Source of the DNA: Acidobacteriaceae bacterium
GTDB taxonomy: Bacteria > Acidobacteriota > Terriglobia > Terriglobales > Acidobacteriaceae
Length of the DNA stretch: 6,970 nucleotides
Assembly (NCBI GenBank): GCA_003166055.1
Contig: PMWR01000517.1
Coordinates: forward strand, 4,939-11,908
Direction of reading: 5' to 3'
Numbering within the stretch: the first letter of the stretch is position 1; each line of letters begins with the position of its first letter. The notes under the pieces were generated by a model. It saw only the letters and a program-made list of their open reading frames with translations, was not told where the DNA came from and made no database searches. Below are positions 1 to 5,811 of the stretch, piece by piece. A program made the translations under genes and the position numbers.

Positions 1-6
1 ATGGAT

Positions 7-1434
7 CTACTCGCGGGTCGGCGGCAAGGCATCGCACATCGCAAGAGCAAGCAGCGGGTAAACCGTGCTGCTGTAGCTGATGAACTGCCAGTTATCGGTA
101 TTGAGCGAGCGGGTCCACCAACGGCCGGAGGCGCGCTGGTTGGTCAGAATCCAGGAAATGCCGCGCTGGATGCGGGGGTCGCTCGCCGGAATGCCGGCCT
201 TGCGCAGGGCGATGATAGCCAGGCCGGTCATGTGGCCGTCGCTGGGTGGGTCGGCGAGGTCCGGTTCGGCGCGGAGCCGGGGAGCGCGATTGCCTTTTCC
301 CCATTCTTCAGGCGCGGCGAAGCTGCGGATCGACCAGCCGCCATCGGGCTTCTGGTGTTTCGAGATCATGTCGACCAGGGTGGTCATCTGCCCGGCATCA
401 AGCAGGCCGGGAAACTCTGTTGCGGCCCAGAGCAGATCGGTACGATCGTAATCTCCCTGCCGCTTGTGGTCGGAGCGCAGGTAGCTTTCCAGCAGATTAA
501 CTTTGGCTTCGACGGGTGTGCCGCGCTGCCGCGCCAGCCAGCCGGGCGCGTTGCCCACGGCGCGGGCGGCCACGGTGGCTAGCTGGTAGCGGCTCGACTC
601 AAGCGGCGGATTGTTGTCGTCGCTGATGGTCCAGTCGCCATCTGTGCGCTGAAGCTTGAACATCAGGTCGAGTGCTTCGGATGTCTCTGGGGACAATCGG
701 TGGGTCACATTGGCGTCCCAGATCGCCAGGCCCGCGGCCACGTAAACCGCCTGGGTCGAATCCAGTTCCGGACGCATGTCGGCGGGATCGGTGGCTAGCT
801 CCTCCTGGAGCGTCTTCACGAAAAACTCGCGCAGCTCTTTTTGCGGCGGTCCGAGTTGGCGGCTCATCAAGGGCCGCGCCACCATATACGATCCGTTGGT
901 GTGGCAGGCGACGCACTTCCATTCGCGGGTCCACGCCGTCGCGCCCTGCTCCATGTAGTCCACAGCCAGCCGGGGTGAGAACGAAATGTTAGCCTCCTGC
1001 GGGGAGGGACGGGCATAGGTCACATTCCGCATGTGGTACTGGTAATTGAAGGGCGTGTGCCAGGCCGTCTCCCTGGTGGCGCGGCGTAACTCAATCCGCG
1101 ACGTCTCCTGATTCCAGGTCCATGCTCCGGCGATGGACTTTCCATCCGCGCTGATCGTTCCCTCCAATTCCCCTTTGCCGCCATTCACCGTAAGCTGCAG
1201 GATTTGTCCATGCACGGCGACAGAATCGATGCGCACCGGGTCATGAAGAAAATCGATGAAACACGCCGGCGCCGTCCACGCACCGCCCTCGCCTTTTGCG
1301 ACCTGGACCACAATCCGGCGATCCTCGCCGTCCGCATGGAAGGTTCCCTGCCAGGTCGCGGCGAAATCCTGCGCATGGAGGGCTCCGGTGAGCAGGAATG
1401 TGAGCGCAAAAAGCTGGGTGGCGCGTATTCTCAT
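7..1434 (-). CDS. Secreted protein with a CxxCH heme motif and squalene-cyclase-like alpha-toroid repeats
   Basis: This 475-residue protein has four visible parts. An N-terminal signal peptide (about residues 1-20) has a likely cut after LHA, before QDF. Residues 21-112 look like the small beta-rich domain often found ahead of hydrolases in Acidobacteria (ATWQGTF near the start, SIAGAWT near the end). A CVACH motif at residues 174-178 fits covalent c-type heme attachment in the periplasm. The rest, about 185-470, is helical and carries three QW-like motifs (Q262-W268, Q361-W367, Q433-W440) typical of the squalene cyclase/prenyltransferase toroid fold. I find no DxDD catalytic acid motif of squalene-hopene cyclases, so cyclase activity is doubtful and the job is unknown. 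A GTG at 1440 lies in frame, but the ATG at 1434 is preferred because GAGG (1443-1440) sits five bases before it. Domain assignment is fairly sure; function is not. Confidence 0.85.
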   Translation of the reverse strand: MRIRATQLFALTFLLTGALHAQDFAATWQGTFHADGEDRRIVVQVAKGEGGAWTAPACFIDFLHDPVRIDSVAVHGQILQLTVNGGKGELEGTISADGKSIAGAWTWNQETSRIELRRATRETAWHTPFNYQYHMRNVTYARPSPQEANISFSPRLAVDYMEQGATAWTREWKCVACHTNGSYMVARPLMSRQLGPPQKELREFFVKTLQEELATDPADMRPELDSTQAVYVAAGLAIWDANVTHRLSPETSEALDLMFKLQRTDGDWTISDDNNPPLESSRYQLATVAARAVGNAPGWLARQRGTPVEAKVNLLESYLRSDHKRQGDYDRTDLLWAATEFPGLLDAGQMTTLVDMISKHQKPDGGWSIRSFAAPEEWGKGNRAPRLRAEPDLADPPSDGHMTGLAIIALRKAGIPASDPRIQRGISWILTNQRASGRWWTRSLNTDNWQFISYSSTVYPLLALAMCDALPPTRE

Positions 1435-1450
1435 TTGCACCTCGCCTCAA

Positions 1451-1468
1451 TGCACAATCGATTGTGCA
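1451..1468. promoter_or_regulatory. Perfect 18-bp palindrome, probable operator
   Basis: TGCACAATCGATTGTGCA is its own reverse complement over all 18 bases. It lies 16 bases upstream of the ATG of the minus-strand heme-toroid gene and about 90 bases upstream of the divergent MmcQ-like gene. The central CG within AATCGATT is the layout seen in LacI/GalR-family operators, though MarR-type sites can look similar. As RNA it could also fold into a 7-bp stem with a TCGA loop. No regulator gene is in the window. Confidence 0.6.
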
Positions 1469-1483
1469 AAGCACGCATTGGCG

Positions 1484-1489
1484 ATTTTA
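1484..1489 (-). promoter_or_regulatory. Candidate -10 box for the heme-toroid gene
   Basis: Read on the minus strand this is TAAAAT, five of six matches to the sigma-70 -10 consensus. Transcription would start near 1477, putting the palindrome at 1451-1468 just downstream of the start and ahead of the ribosome binding site, a normal place for a repressor to block. No convincing -35 box is seen at standard spacing, so the call is tentative. Confidence 0.3.
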
Positions 1490-1548
1490 TCCCTGATTGC
1501 CGAAAAATGCCCAAAAAAATCGCATTTCCTCCGCTGGAGCTTCCGGCT

Positions 1549-1554
1549 TACACT
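1549..1554 (+). promoter_or_regulatory. Candidate -10 box giving a leaderless MmcQ-like mRNA
   Basis: TACACT ends six bases before the ATG at 1561, and no Shine-Dalgarno sequence lies at a useful distance (the nearest GGAG is over 20 bases away). A TAnnnT box at this spacing would start the transcript at or next to the A of the start codon. No clear -35 box is visible. Confidence 0.3.
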
Positions 1555-1560
1555 CTCCCC

Positions 1561-2001
1561 ATGGACAACGAGCGCATCCGCGCAATCTGCCTGGCTCTGC
1601 CGCATGTTGCGGAGACTGTCAACTGGGGCCATCACCTGGTCTACTGGGCCGGCGACCGCGACATCGGCGGAAAGATGTTTGCGTCTACCGATCTGGATGG
1701 CTTGGGCGAGGGCGTGCTGGCGTTCCATTGCGGGGCCGATCGGTTTCACGAGCTGCTGGAAAAGGACGGCATTCGCCCGACACCCTACTCGGCAAAGTTC
1801 TACTGGGTCACGTTGGAGCGGTGGGATGCGCTGCGGCCACGTGAGATTGAAGAGGAGCTGAAGCGGGCTTACGCGCTGATCGTTGAAAAGCTCCCCAAAC
1901 GTACCAAGGCCGTGCTGGCCCTGCCGGAGAAGGAACGGGCCAAAGCGATCCGCGAGCGGAAGAAGCTGCTGGCTGACAGGGCTAAGTCCCGGAAGAAATG
2001 A
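1561..2001 (+). CDS. MmcQ/YjbR family protein
   Basis: The 146-residue product matches the MmcQ/YjbR family (DUF419, CyaY-like fold), small proteins often annotated as DNA-binding but without a settled role. Family marks are the opening IRAICLALPHVAET (residues 6-19), KMFAS at 38-42 and the YSAKFYWVTLERW stretch at 76-88. After the conserved core, residues 111-146 form a Lys/Arg-rich helical tail; E. coli YjbR is about 118 residues, so this tail is extra and could bind nucleic acid. The frame is open further upstream, but the family normally begins right before this motif, so the ATG at 1561 is chosen. It has no Shine-Dalgarno sequence. It is divergent from the heme-toroid gene. Family call is firm; function is not. 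Confidence 0.88.
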   Translation: MDNERIRAICLALPHVAETVNWGHHLVYWAGDRDIGGKMFASTDLDGLGEGVLAFHCGADRFHELLEKDGIRPTPYSAKFYWVTLERWDALRPREIEEELKRAYALIVEKLPKRTKAVLALPEKERAKAIRERKKLLADRAKSRKK

Positions 2002-2030
2002 GTGCCAATACTGCTTTCGCGCTCCGGAAC

Positions 2031-2059
2031 TTGATTCCGCGCCGTTGCGTATGAATCAA
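2031..2059. repeat. Inverted repeat (7-bp arms) between the MmcQ-like gene and the small membrane protein gene
   Basis: TTGATTC (2031-2037) pairs exactly with GAATCAA (2053-2059). Inside, CGC (2038-2040) can pair with GCG (2047-2049), leaving a three-base bulge and a six-base loop. It begins 29 bases after the MmcQ-like stop codon. There is no T-run after it, so it is not a classic intrinsic terminator. It may be an mRNA-end hairpin or an operator for the next gene. Confidence 0.4.
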
Positions 2060-2102
2060 TGACACTCTGGGCGCTTGCCTTCGGGTCGAGGAAGAGAAAG
2101 CC

Positions 2103-2294
2103 ATGATCAAGTTCCTGCTTTGGTGCATTCTCCTGGTGCTCTGCTGGCCGCTGGCGCTTTTGGCGCTGGTGCTTTATCCCCTTGTGTGGCTGGTGCTGCT
2201 GCCGTTTCGCCTGTTGGGCATTGCGGTGGGTGGCGTGCTGGAACTGGTGGGCGCCATCATTCTGCTGCCGGTGCGAGTGCTCCGGGCCGTCTAG
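2103..2294 (+). CDS. Small hydrophobic membrane protein
   Basis: This 63-residue product is almost wholly hydrophobic. Residues 4-33 are long enough for one long or two short membrane segments; a turn with P34 and R36 follows, then a second hydrophobic run at 37-55 and a short basic end (R58, R61). Prolines at 16, 26, 34 and 56 break the helices. The segments are similar to each other (LALLALVLYP, then VWLVLLPFR), a hint of internal duplication or just Leu-rich composition. GAGGAAGAG at 2088-2096 is a good ribosome binding site for the ATG. I recall similar short hypothetical proteins in other bacteria but know no function. It lies between the MmcQ-like and SDR genes on the same strand, with gaps of 101 and 51 bases. 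Confidence 0.7.
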   Translation: MIKFLLWCILLVLCWPLALLALVLYPLVWLVLLPFRLLGIAVGGVLELVGAIILLPVRVLRAV

Positions 2295-2345
2295 AATCAC
2301 CCCTTCCCTCGACATCTCGTCTAACAATGCGATAGCGTTTGCCTT

Positions 2346-3137
2346 ATGGCAGGAGTTTCTCTGGTTCTTTGGGACAAGGTTGTCCTCGTCACAGGCGGAT
2401 CGCGTGGAATTGGCGCGGAGACGGTGCGTTTATTCAGTGAAGCGGGAGCGCGGGTTGCGTTCAGCTACCGCCAGGCGCGGGAGCGGGCCGAAGCGCTGGT
2501 GGCCGAGTGCGGCGGGGCAGGCCGCTGCGTAGCGATAGAGCAGGATCTGAGCAGCCCCCAGGATGGGCGCGCGTTGGTGGCGGCTGCCGTGGCCGCCTTT
2601 GGCCGTCTGGACGTACTGGTGGCCAATCACGGGATATGGCCATCCGAGGATGCGCCCATCGCGGAGATGGCCGAGGCGCAGTGGCGGCGGACCATGGCCG
2701 TCAACCTGGACTCGGTGTTCGGATTGGTCCAGGCCGCGGTTGCCCAAATGGATTTGCAGACACAGTCGGAGGGCGAGGCTCGGGGGCATATTGTTCTGAT
2801 CAGCTCAACGGCCGGACAGCGCGGCGAGGCCAACCACGCGGACTATGCCGTGACCAAAGGCGCGCTCATTAGTCTCACCAAGAGCCTGTCAAGCGAACTG
2901 GCGCCTCGGGGGATTCGCGTCAATTGCGTGGCGCCGGGATGGGTGACTACGGAGATGTCGGCGGCCGCGCTGGGCCACCCTGAGCTGGGACCGAAGATCG
3001 CTTCCGGCATCCCGGTTGGCCGCGCGGCGACCACCATGGAGATCGCCGGACCGGTACTGTTTTTGTGCACGCCGCTGGCGGGATTCATCTCCGGAGAAGT
3101 GCTCAACGTGAATGGCGGCGCGGTGCTGGTGGGCTGA
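2346..3137 (+). CDS. Short-chain dehydrogenase/reductase, FabG-like
   Basis: The 263-residue product is a classical SDR: NAD(P)-dependent oxidation or reduction of a carbonyl/hydroxyl on an unknown substrate, in the cytoplasm. The dinucleotide-binding motif TGGSRGIG is at 16-23. R42 after strand 2 suggests NADP(H). D67 precedes the adenine pocket, NHG at 94-96 replaces the usual NAG, and the catalytic set is N120, S154, Y167 and K171 with standard spacing. The end, ISGEVLNVNGG, is typical of FabG-like enzymes. It could be a 3-oxoacyl-ACP reductase, but such SDRs cannot be told apart by sequence alone, and it is not next to other fatty-acid genes here. The ATG at 2346 has no Shine-Dalgarno sequence, whereas AGGAG at 2351-2355 sits inside the gene, five bases before an in-frame CTG at 2361. 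Its stop lies 28 bases from the next gene, suggesting co-transcription. Confidence 0.93.
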   Translation: MAGVSLVLWDKVVLVTGGSRGIGAETVRLFSEAGARVAFSYRQARERAEALVAECGGAGRCVAIEQDLSSPQDGRALVAAAVAAFGRLDVLVANHGIWPSEDAPIAEMAEAQWRRTMAVNLDSVFGLVQAAVAQMDLQTQSEGEARGHIVLISSTAGQRGEANHADYAVTKGALISLTKSLSSELAPRGIRVNCVAPGWVTTEMSAAALGHPELGPKIASGIPVGRAATTMEIAGPVLFLCTPLAGFISGEVLNVNGGAVLVG

Positions 3138-3165
3138 TGAAATCGGGATTGAGGAGATAACGAAG

Positions 3166-3969
3166 ATGCGCAGAGTTTTCGCGGTAGGGCTGGCGGTACT
3201 GATGTTGGCGTGGCCTGTCCGGACGCCGTCCCAGGCGCCAGCCCAGACCACGGAGGACGAGGGCGCGAAGAATGCCAGGCAGGCGCGCGCAGTGCTGGAC
3301 GCCATGGTGCAGGCGCTGGGCGGAGATGCTTGGCTGAACATGAAAAATGTCGAACGGCAGGGCCAGGTGGCTGCCTTTTTCCATGGCCGGCCGGACCTGG
3401 GCACCACGGAGTACTTCGAGTTTCACCAGTGGCCTGACCACGACCGCATCGAGTACACCAAGCATCGCGACGTGGTGCAGTTTTACCTGGGGCGTACGGC
3501 CCAGGAAGTCACCTACAAGGGCAAGGCTGCGCTGCCGCAGGACATGGTGGACGATTTTCTGAGGCGGCGGGATCACTCGATCGAAACAGTCGTGAAGGTA
3601 TGGCTCAAGGACCCAAAAACCATTCTTATCTATGAAGGTCAGCGCCTGGCTGAGCGGCATCTGGCCGACCAGGTGACCCTGATCTCGGCGGAGAACGAGG
3701 CCGTCACCATCCAGACGGACACACAGACGCATTTGCCGTTGCGGCGTACATTCGAGTGGCGCGATCCGGTTTACAAAGACAAGAACACTGACGCCGAGGA
3801 GTATGACGACTACCACGTGATGGACGGATTCCCCACGCCCTTCACCATCTCCCGTTACAAGAACGACGACGAGATCCGCCAGTACTACATTGTGCATGTG
3901 AAGTATAACCAGGAGCTGCCGGCTGACTTCTGGAGCGTGGACGCCGCCAACCAGCGCATCAAGAAGTAG
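3166..3969 (+). CDS. Secreted LolA-like protein of unknown function
   Basis: The 267-residue product starts with a signal peptide (MRR, hydrophobic run 4-16, probable cut after APA at 24-26). The mature part starts with a helix containing LDAMVQALGG, followed by alternating polar strands through to DFWSVDA near the end. This pattern, with an early Leu-Gly-Gly helix and about ten beta strands, resembles the LolA/LppX lipoprotein-carrier fold, and similar proteins are common in Acidobacteria. No catalytic residues stand out, and the mature protein has no lipobox, so it should be soluble in the periplasm. An ATG at 3112 is in frame, but 3166 is chosen because GAGGAG at 3151-3156 lies nine bases before it and a signal peptide follows. 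It probably shares a transcript with the upstream SDR. Export is well supported; the LolA link is a fold-level guess. Confidence 0.85.
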   Translation: MRRVFAVGLAVLMLAWPVRTPSQAPAQTTEDEGAKNARQARAVLDAMVQALGGDAWLNMKNVERQGQVAAFFHGRPDLGTTEYFEFHQWPDHDRIEYTKHRDVVQFYLGRTAQEVTYKGKAALPQDMVDDFLRRRDHSIETVVKVWLKDPKTILIYEGQRLAERHLADQVTLISAENEAVTIQTDTQTHLPLRRTFEWRDPVYKDKNTDAEEYDDYHVMDGFPTPFTISRYKNDDEIRQYYIVHVKYNQELPADFWSVDAANQRIKK

Positions 3970-3989
3970 CTGCACAGTTCTCCTATCCC

Positions 3990-4055
3990 GTTTCAAGCTT
4001 CTCCCCGGGAAATGGCACATAAGTTGTACCCGTTTGCCCTCTTTTCCCTTGAAAC
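3990..4055. repeat. Inverted repeat flanking the sigma-54 candidate
   Basis: GTTTCAAG (3990-3997) and CTTGAAAC (4048-4055) are exact 8-bp inverted copies separated by 50 bases. Their midpoint (about 4022) nearly coincides with the centre of the sigma-54-like site at 4013-4028. They could be two half-sites for a regulator, or chance. Confidence 0.3.
4013..4028 (+). promoter_or_regulatory. Candidate sigma-54 (RpoN) promoter for the GGDEF-EAL gene
   Basis: TGGCAC, five bases, then TTGTA matches the sigma-54 consensus TGGCAC-N5-TTGCA at ten of eleven fixed positions. Both spacing and the -24 GG are exact; the one mismatch is T for C in the -12 GC pair, which normally weakens the site. The start would be near 4039, 66 bases before the TTG start codon at 4105, in the gap between the LolA-like and GGDEF-EAL genes. 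No intrinsic terminator is seen in this gap. Confidence 0.45.
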
Positions 4056-4104
4056 AGCCCGAGGGAATGATTAGAAATTAGGAGACTCCCCTGAAGCCCG
4101 GCAG

Positions 4105-5721
4105 TTGTTCGCGGCGGATTTCCTCAACACATTCGGCAAACTTTCAAGTCGCTCAATGCATCGGACATTTTTAGCGAGACTGCTTTCGGTGGCGGCCGGT
4201 GTGAACGCAATCGGAACCTCCAAGCCGTCGCGCAATCGCCTGCGCCCACTGAGCCTGCCACAACCGGCTGTTCACGATTGCAATGGCTCAGCGGCTTCGG
4301 GTGAGAGATTGAGGGATCTCTTGGACCAGAACCTCGATGACGAACTGCACCGTCAGATGCTTGCCTATGGTCAGCGCTACGACATTCAGACCGGGTTGCT
4401 GAATTACCAGTCGTTCCAGGAATCGCTGGCCGGGTTGCTGCGGAATGCGGAGCCTGGCCAGGAATTTGCGCTGGTCTGGATCGACCTGCTGAATTTGCGC
4501 AGGGAGTTCTCGCTGTGGGGCTCGAAGGGAGCAGAGGGCCTGGCGCGGCATGTGTCGAGTTCTTTACGCACCGCGGCAGATGCGGAGTCGCTTCTGGGCC
4601 GCTTCGGCGCTCGCTGTTTCCTGGCCGCGATGGCGGCTTCCAAATTTGACCGGGGAGACAGGGCGCGAATCCAGGCGCTGGTGGATGCGCTGGAGCCGTT
4701 GCGCGTGCTTGGCTCGGAGATCAAGCCGGAGGTAGCCGCAGGCGTCGCATTTTACCCCTCCGACACCACTTCGGCGGAAGACCTGGTGCGCTTCAGCAGC
4801 CTTGCGGCCGCTCGCGCGAGCTCGACCAGGAGCAGCGTGGTGATGACCTTTCAAGCCGAAATGAACAACCTCATCATGCGCGACCACCGGTTGGAAGTCG
4901 AGATGCACAAAGGCCTTGACCGGGGTCAATTCTGCACGTTCTACCAACCGAAGTTGAGTCTGACCACAGGTGAGGTGCTGGGCGCGGAAGCGCTCACTCG
5001 CTGGAGCCACCCGGAATGGGGCCCGGTGACGCCCACCGAGTTCATCCCGATCGCCGAACGCTCCCGGCTGATTCACCGCATATTCGACTTCAGTTTGCGC
5101 TCCGCGCTGAAGGACACGCAGCGCTGGCGCGAGATGGGATTGATTTTGCCAATCATCTCAGTGAATGCGTCGGCGGCCAGCGTGTACACCAAAGACTTTG
5201 TCCGCAATTTGCGCGCCACGCTCGTGGAGATTCCGATTGCGCCGACGATTCTGGAGATCGAGGTGACCGAATCAATGCTCTTCGATGACGAGGATCTGTT
5301 CACCCAGGTCGTTCATGAATTGCAGGACGCCGGGGTGCGTATCGTCATCGACGACTTCGGGACGCGCTACACCGGTTTCAACGTGCTCAAGAAGCTGACA
5401 CTTGACGCAATGAAGATCGACCGATGCTTCATCCACGGCATTGACCGCTCGCAAGACATGCGGGCGCTTTGCCAGACCATAGTAGCCATGGCCCGGCAAT
5501 TGAAGATGCGCACCGTGGCCGAGGGCATTGAGGAACCCGGCGAACTTGAAGTGATGCGGGAGATCGGCTGCGATGCCGGTCAGGGGTTCCTGTTTCAGCG
5601 CCCCATGCCGGCGGAGGCGTTTCCCGCGTTCCTGCGCGAATGGCCTGAGCGGATGCGGTCTTTCGGCTTTGTTGCCGGGTTCGAACAAACTGCTCTTAAT
5701 CCGATTGCAAAAATGGCTTAG
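4105..5721 (+). CDS. GGDEF-EAL protein with degenerate GGDEF; probable c-di-GMP phosphodiesterase
   Basis: Counting from TTG 4105 (538 residues), the GGDEF domain begins near DIQTGLLNYQ (93-102), but its signature is GARCF (168-172), so cyclase activity should be lost; such domains often act as GTP or allosteric sensors. The EAL domain runs from about 255 to 520. Its catalytic set is complete: YQPK 280-283, E295 of EAL, N354, E386, E389, D416-D417, K437, E473 and Q493. Their spacing matches RocR almost exactly. Loop 6 reads DDFGTRYTGF instead of the usual DDFGTGYSSL, which may alter dimerisation or activity. It should hydrolyse c-di-GMP to pGpG in the cytoplasm; no membrane segment or standard sensor domain precedes it. 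The start is uncertain: AGGAG (4080-4084) is 20 bases before TTG 4105, and ATG 4156 or GTG 4201 would trim poorly conserved residues only. Confidence 0.9.
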   Translation: MFAADFLNTFGKLSSRSMHRTFLARLLSVAAGVNAIGTSKPSRNRLRPLSLPQPAVHDCNGSAASGERLRDLLDQNLDDELHRQMLAYGQRYDIQTGLLNYQSFQESLAGLLRNAEPGQEFALVWIDLLNLRREFSLWGSKGAEGLARHVSSSLRTAADAESLLGRFGARCFLAAMAASKFDRGDRARIQALVDALEPLRVLGSEIKPEVAAGVAFYPSDTTSAEDLVRFSSLAAARASSTRSSVVMTFQAEMNNLIMRDHRLEVEMHKGLDRGQFCTFYQPKLSLTTGEVLGAEALTRWSHPEWGPVTPTEFIPIAERSRLIHRIFDFSLRSALKDTQRWREMGLILPIISVNASAASVYTKDFVRNLRATLVEIPIAPTILEIEVTESMLFDDEDLFTQVVHELQDAGVRIVIDDFGTRYTGFNVLKKLTLDAMKIDRCFIHGIDRSQDMRALCQTIVAMARQLKMRTVAEGIEEPGELEVMREIGCDAGQGFLFQRPMPAEAFPAFLREWPERMRSFGFVAGFEQTALNPIAKMA

Positions 5722-5756
5722 AGCATGAGGTGACCCGAGCCCACCGCGGCCTTGGA

Positions 5757-5762
5757 TATAAT
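5757..5762 (+). promoter_or_regulatory. -10 box upstream of fabZ-lpxA
   Basis: TATAAT is an exact sigma-70 -10 match, lying in the 90-base gap after the GGDEF-EAL gene. A start near 5769 would leave a leader of about 43 bases with the fabZ ribosome binding site near its end. The only -35-like sequence (GTGACC, 5730-5735) is 21 bases away, which is too far, so the site may need an activator or be weak. Confidence 0.5.
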
Positions 5763-5811
5763 GCTCACCAGTGCGCTGCGGCGCTGCCGATGCGCGATCT
5801 GGAGCTAGAGA

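Noticed and set aside
1..582. Long plus-strand open frame opposite the heme-toroid gene
   Set aside because: It is antisense to a gene with a signal peptide, CxxCH and QW motifs; its translation shows no family pattern and is a GC-driven shadow.
1204..1560. N-terminal extension of the MmcQ-like protein back to 1204
   Set aside because: The extension overlaps the divergent gene and its promoter region, and the family starts at the IRAICLALP motif just after 1561.
3103..4020. 305-codon minus-strand open frame
   Set aside because: It lies opposite the LolA-like gene, which has a signal peptide and strong ribosome site; the antisense product is without recognisable motifs.
3970..4104. Intrinsic terminator after the LolA-like gene
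   Set aside because: No GC-rich stem followed by a T-run is present; the only inverted repeat has a 50-base loop.
5722..5756. Intrinsic terminator after the GGDEF-EAL gene
   Set aside because: The short gap has no stable stem plus T-run, so fabZ may receive some read-through.
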